From NCBI GenBank assembly GCA_945867285.1, contig CAMBHX010000085.1:1-7240 (forward strand): DNA of 7,240 nt, written 5' to 3'. The notes below the pieces were generated by a model. It was not told the origin of the DNA. It did no database searches and saw only the letters and a program-made list of their open reading frames with translations. This document shows positions 5,982-7,240 of the stretch, in pieces (position 1 is the first letter of the stretch; each line of letters opens with the position of its first letter). A program made the position numbers and the translations under genes. This stretch comes from Sulfuricurvum sp. IAE1. Lineage in GTDB: Bacteria > Campylobacterota > Campylobacteria > Campylobacterales > Sulfurimonadaceae.

Positions 5982-7214
5982 ATGTTTGAATGGGATCTTT
6001 TAGTTGCTATTGCTTTGATGTCATTGTTATTTTTGCGTCACATTGCTGTCTATAAAGACCCCAATAAGATAAACTATACCCCGATTGTCCTCGCTTTAGG
6101 ATTTGTGTCTGGATTTTTGCATTTTGTGATGTTGGGGGAGGGTGTTCAATGGCTTTTGGTGCTTCGTGAAGCCCTTCTAAGTGTCACGTTAGGTATAGTT
6201 TTATCTGCTATTATGAGTGTCATGAGCCAAACACAAAGAGCGTCAGGCAATGCACTACAAAATAGACAAATTCAAATACTTATTGATGATATTAATGAAT
6301 TGGGTCAGTTTTTTAACATTTTTGACACAGCATTAAGTAGAATTTCAGCAATGGAAAATTCTACCCATGAACAACTCAAAAATATTTTCAAAGAAGAGAT
6401 TGAGGCTTTGGGTTCAATTTTAAACAATCAAAAGTTTTTTATTCAAAAAGTTGAGTCCGTATTAGTACAGCAACAGCTCGCACAAGAAAAATTTGAAGTA
6501 TTTACCACCAGCGAATTACCCAGCCTTGATAATATAGTCCATAGACACATTGACTTATTACGCATCGCCCAAACCGAACACTTTAATCATATCAAACATG
6601 CCATGAAACAACTTGATGATGCCAAAGAGCAGACTCACAGTGAATTAAAGATGATTTATACAGCTGTACAAAAACTCCCTAAAACTTTTTCAAACGATGA
6701 TATAACAGGTAGTATTGAGGGTGAATTATCCAAAATCATAACTGATTTTGAACATCATATGGTAACAATAGGATCAAAAGCTCAAAGTATTGTAATGACC
6801 CTTTTGGAAAACGAAGCCCTACTAGAAGGATCCCGTGAACAAAGTGAGATGATTATGCAGCAAATGGTTCTTTCATCTAATAACATGCGAGAGATGAATC
6901 ATACCGCCAAAGAGCTCGGTCTAACACTACGTCCGATTTCTACCATGTTTGAATCCGCACAAGCACTTTCTGTGGAATTTTCGTCAGCTAAAAGCAAACT
7001 ATCAGAATTGCTCATAACACTAGAATCATATGAAAAACATGACATACGAGAGATGCATGAAAACTTGGAAAATATTTCCAATACAGCCATAGCAAACATG
7101 GGATTACTTGTTGAGAATATGAAACAATATACCCAAGAAAAACACAATGTCTCACCACAAGAAGTGCAGGAGTTGAGTCAAAAAGTAAAGTTACAACAAA
7201 GCTATAACGTATAA
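5982..7214 (+). CDS. membrane protein with three TM segments and long helical tail, unknown function
   Basis: A 410-residue protein that I do not recognise by name. The N-terminus has three hydrophobic segments, at about residues 5-23, 33-51 and 60-82. From residue 83 on, the rest (about 330 residues) is polar, rich in Gln, Glu, Lys, Leu and Ile, and almost free of Pro and Gly. It reads as long helices likely to form coiled coils, with possible breaks near LPSLDN (179-184), LPKTFSNDDITGS (232-244) and LRPIS (316-320). Arg/Lys placement (RHIAVYK after TM1) suggests the tail is cytoplasmic. The plan of a few N-terminal membrane helices with a long cytoplasmic helical tail recalls MotA/TolQ-like or ZorA-like stators and chemoreceptor signalling rods, but no conserved motif of those families is visible (no MCP hairpin tip). 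It starts 3 bases after the HAD gene with a good ribosome site, so it belongs to the hemH transcript. Confidence 0.8.
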   Translation: MFEWDLLVAIALMSLLFLRHIAVYKDPNKINYTPIVLALGFVSGFLHFVMLGEGVQWLLVLREALLSVTLGIVLSAIMSVMSQTQRASGNALQNRQIQILIDDINELGQFFNIFDTALSRISAMENSTHEQLKNIFKEEIEALGSILNNQKFFIQKVESVLVQQQLAQEKFEVFTTSELPSLDNIVHRHIDLLRIAQTEHFNHIKHAMKQLDDAKEQTHSELKMIYTAVQKLPKTFSNDDITGSIEGELSKIITDFEHHMVTIGSKAQSIVMTLLENEALLEGSREQSEMIMQQMVLSSNNMREMNHTAKELGLTLRPISTMFESAQALSVEFSSAKSKLSELLITLESYEKHDIREMHENLENISNTAIANMGLLVENMKQYTQEKHNVSPQEVQELSQKVKLQQSYNV

Positions 7215-7240
7215 TATAAATTTCAATATAATTTATATTA
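7212..7240. repeat. AT-only inverted repeat at the end of the last gene
   Basis: Perfect 11-bp arms, TAATATAAATT (7212-7222) and AATTTATATTA (7230-7240), flank a 7-base loop. The left arm starts at the stop codon of the preceding gene. All arm pairs are A-T, so as RNA it is a weak hairpin, and it has no visible U-tract because the window ends here. It could be part of a bidirectional terminator, a protein-binding palindrome, or AT-rich chance. The repeat may continue beyond the right edge. Confidence 0.45.

Noticed and set aside
5982..7214. Assignment of the coiled-coil membrane protein as a chemoreceptor
   Set aside because: No conserved MCP hairpin-tip signature and no periplasmic sensor domain between the membrane segments, so only the helical character is shared.
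1..7240. A mobile element, CRISPR array, defence island or prophage
   Set aside because: No transposase, integrase, repeat-spacer pattern or phage gene is visible, and the content is mostly housekeeping genes.

Overview
The window looks like chromosomal core-genome DNA from a Campylobacterota (Epsilonproteobacteria) relative, probably near Sulfuricurvum or Sulfurimonas. The basis is low-to-moderate GC content, tightly packed genes with ATGA-type overlaps, and protein sequences that read like that phylum (RpoN, HemH). The genus is a guess. I see no rRNA or tRNA gene, insertion sequence, integrase, CRISPR array or phage gene.

Layout. (1) A rightward block at 1-3009 holds rpoN (sigma-54; its N-terminus lies off the left edge), a TIGR02757/DUF2400 family protein, and a stand-alone FAD-dependent oxidoreductase of the DAO family that resembles the C-terminal half of MnmC. 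Each stop codon overlaps the next start, so this is probably one transcript. (2) A leftward pair at 4256-3000 holds an exported NlpC/P60 cysteine peptidase (cell-wall hydrolase), followed after 12 bases by an unrecognised 154-residue protein. Its 3' end overlaps the oxidoreductase gene by 10 bp, tail to tail. (3) A 139-bp divergent intergenic region (4257-4395) should carry the promoters for both sides. (4) A rightward block at 4396-7214 holds hemH (ferrochelatase), a HAD-family phosphatase overlapping it by 4 bp, and a protein with three membrane segments and a long, mostly helical cytoplasmic tail. The window ends in a perfect AT-only inverted repeat that starts at the last stop codon.

How they work together. 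Block 1 combines a global transcription factor with two enzymes that may act on nucleic acid: a possible HhH-GPD-fold protein and a possible tRNA-modification oxidoreductase. The second and third genes have no demonstrated link to sigma-54. Block 3 joins the last step of haem synthesis to a small-molecule phosphatase of unknown substrate and an unknown membrane protein. This looks like coupling by genome packing rather than a pathway.

I did not find a convincing new multi-gene system such as defence or secretion. The points most worth a second look are the HhH-GPD-like signature in the TIGR02757 protein, the stand-alone MnmC2-like oxidoreductase, the unrecognised 154-residue protein read in frame after the peptidase, and the membrane/coiled-coil protein at 5982-7214.
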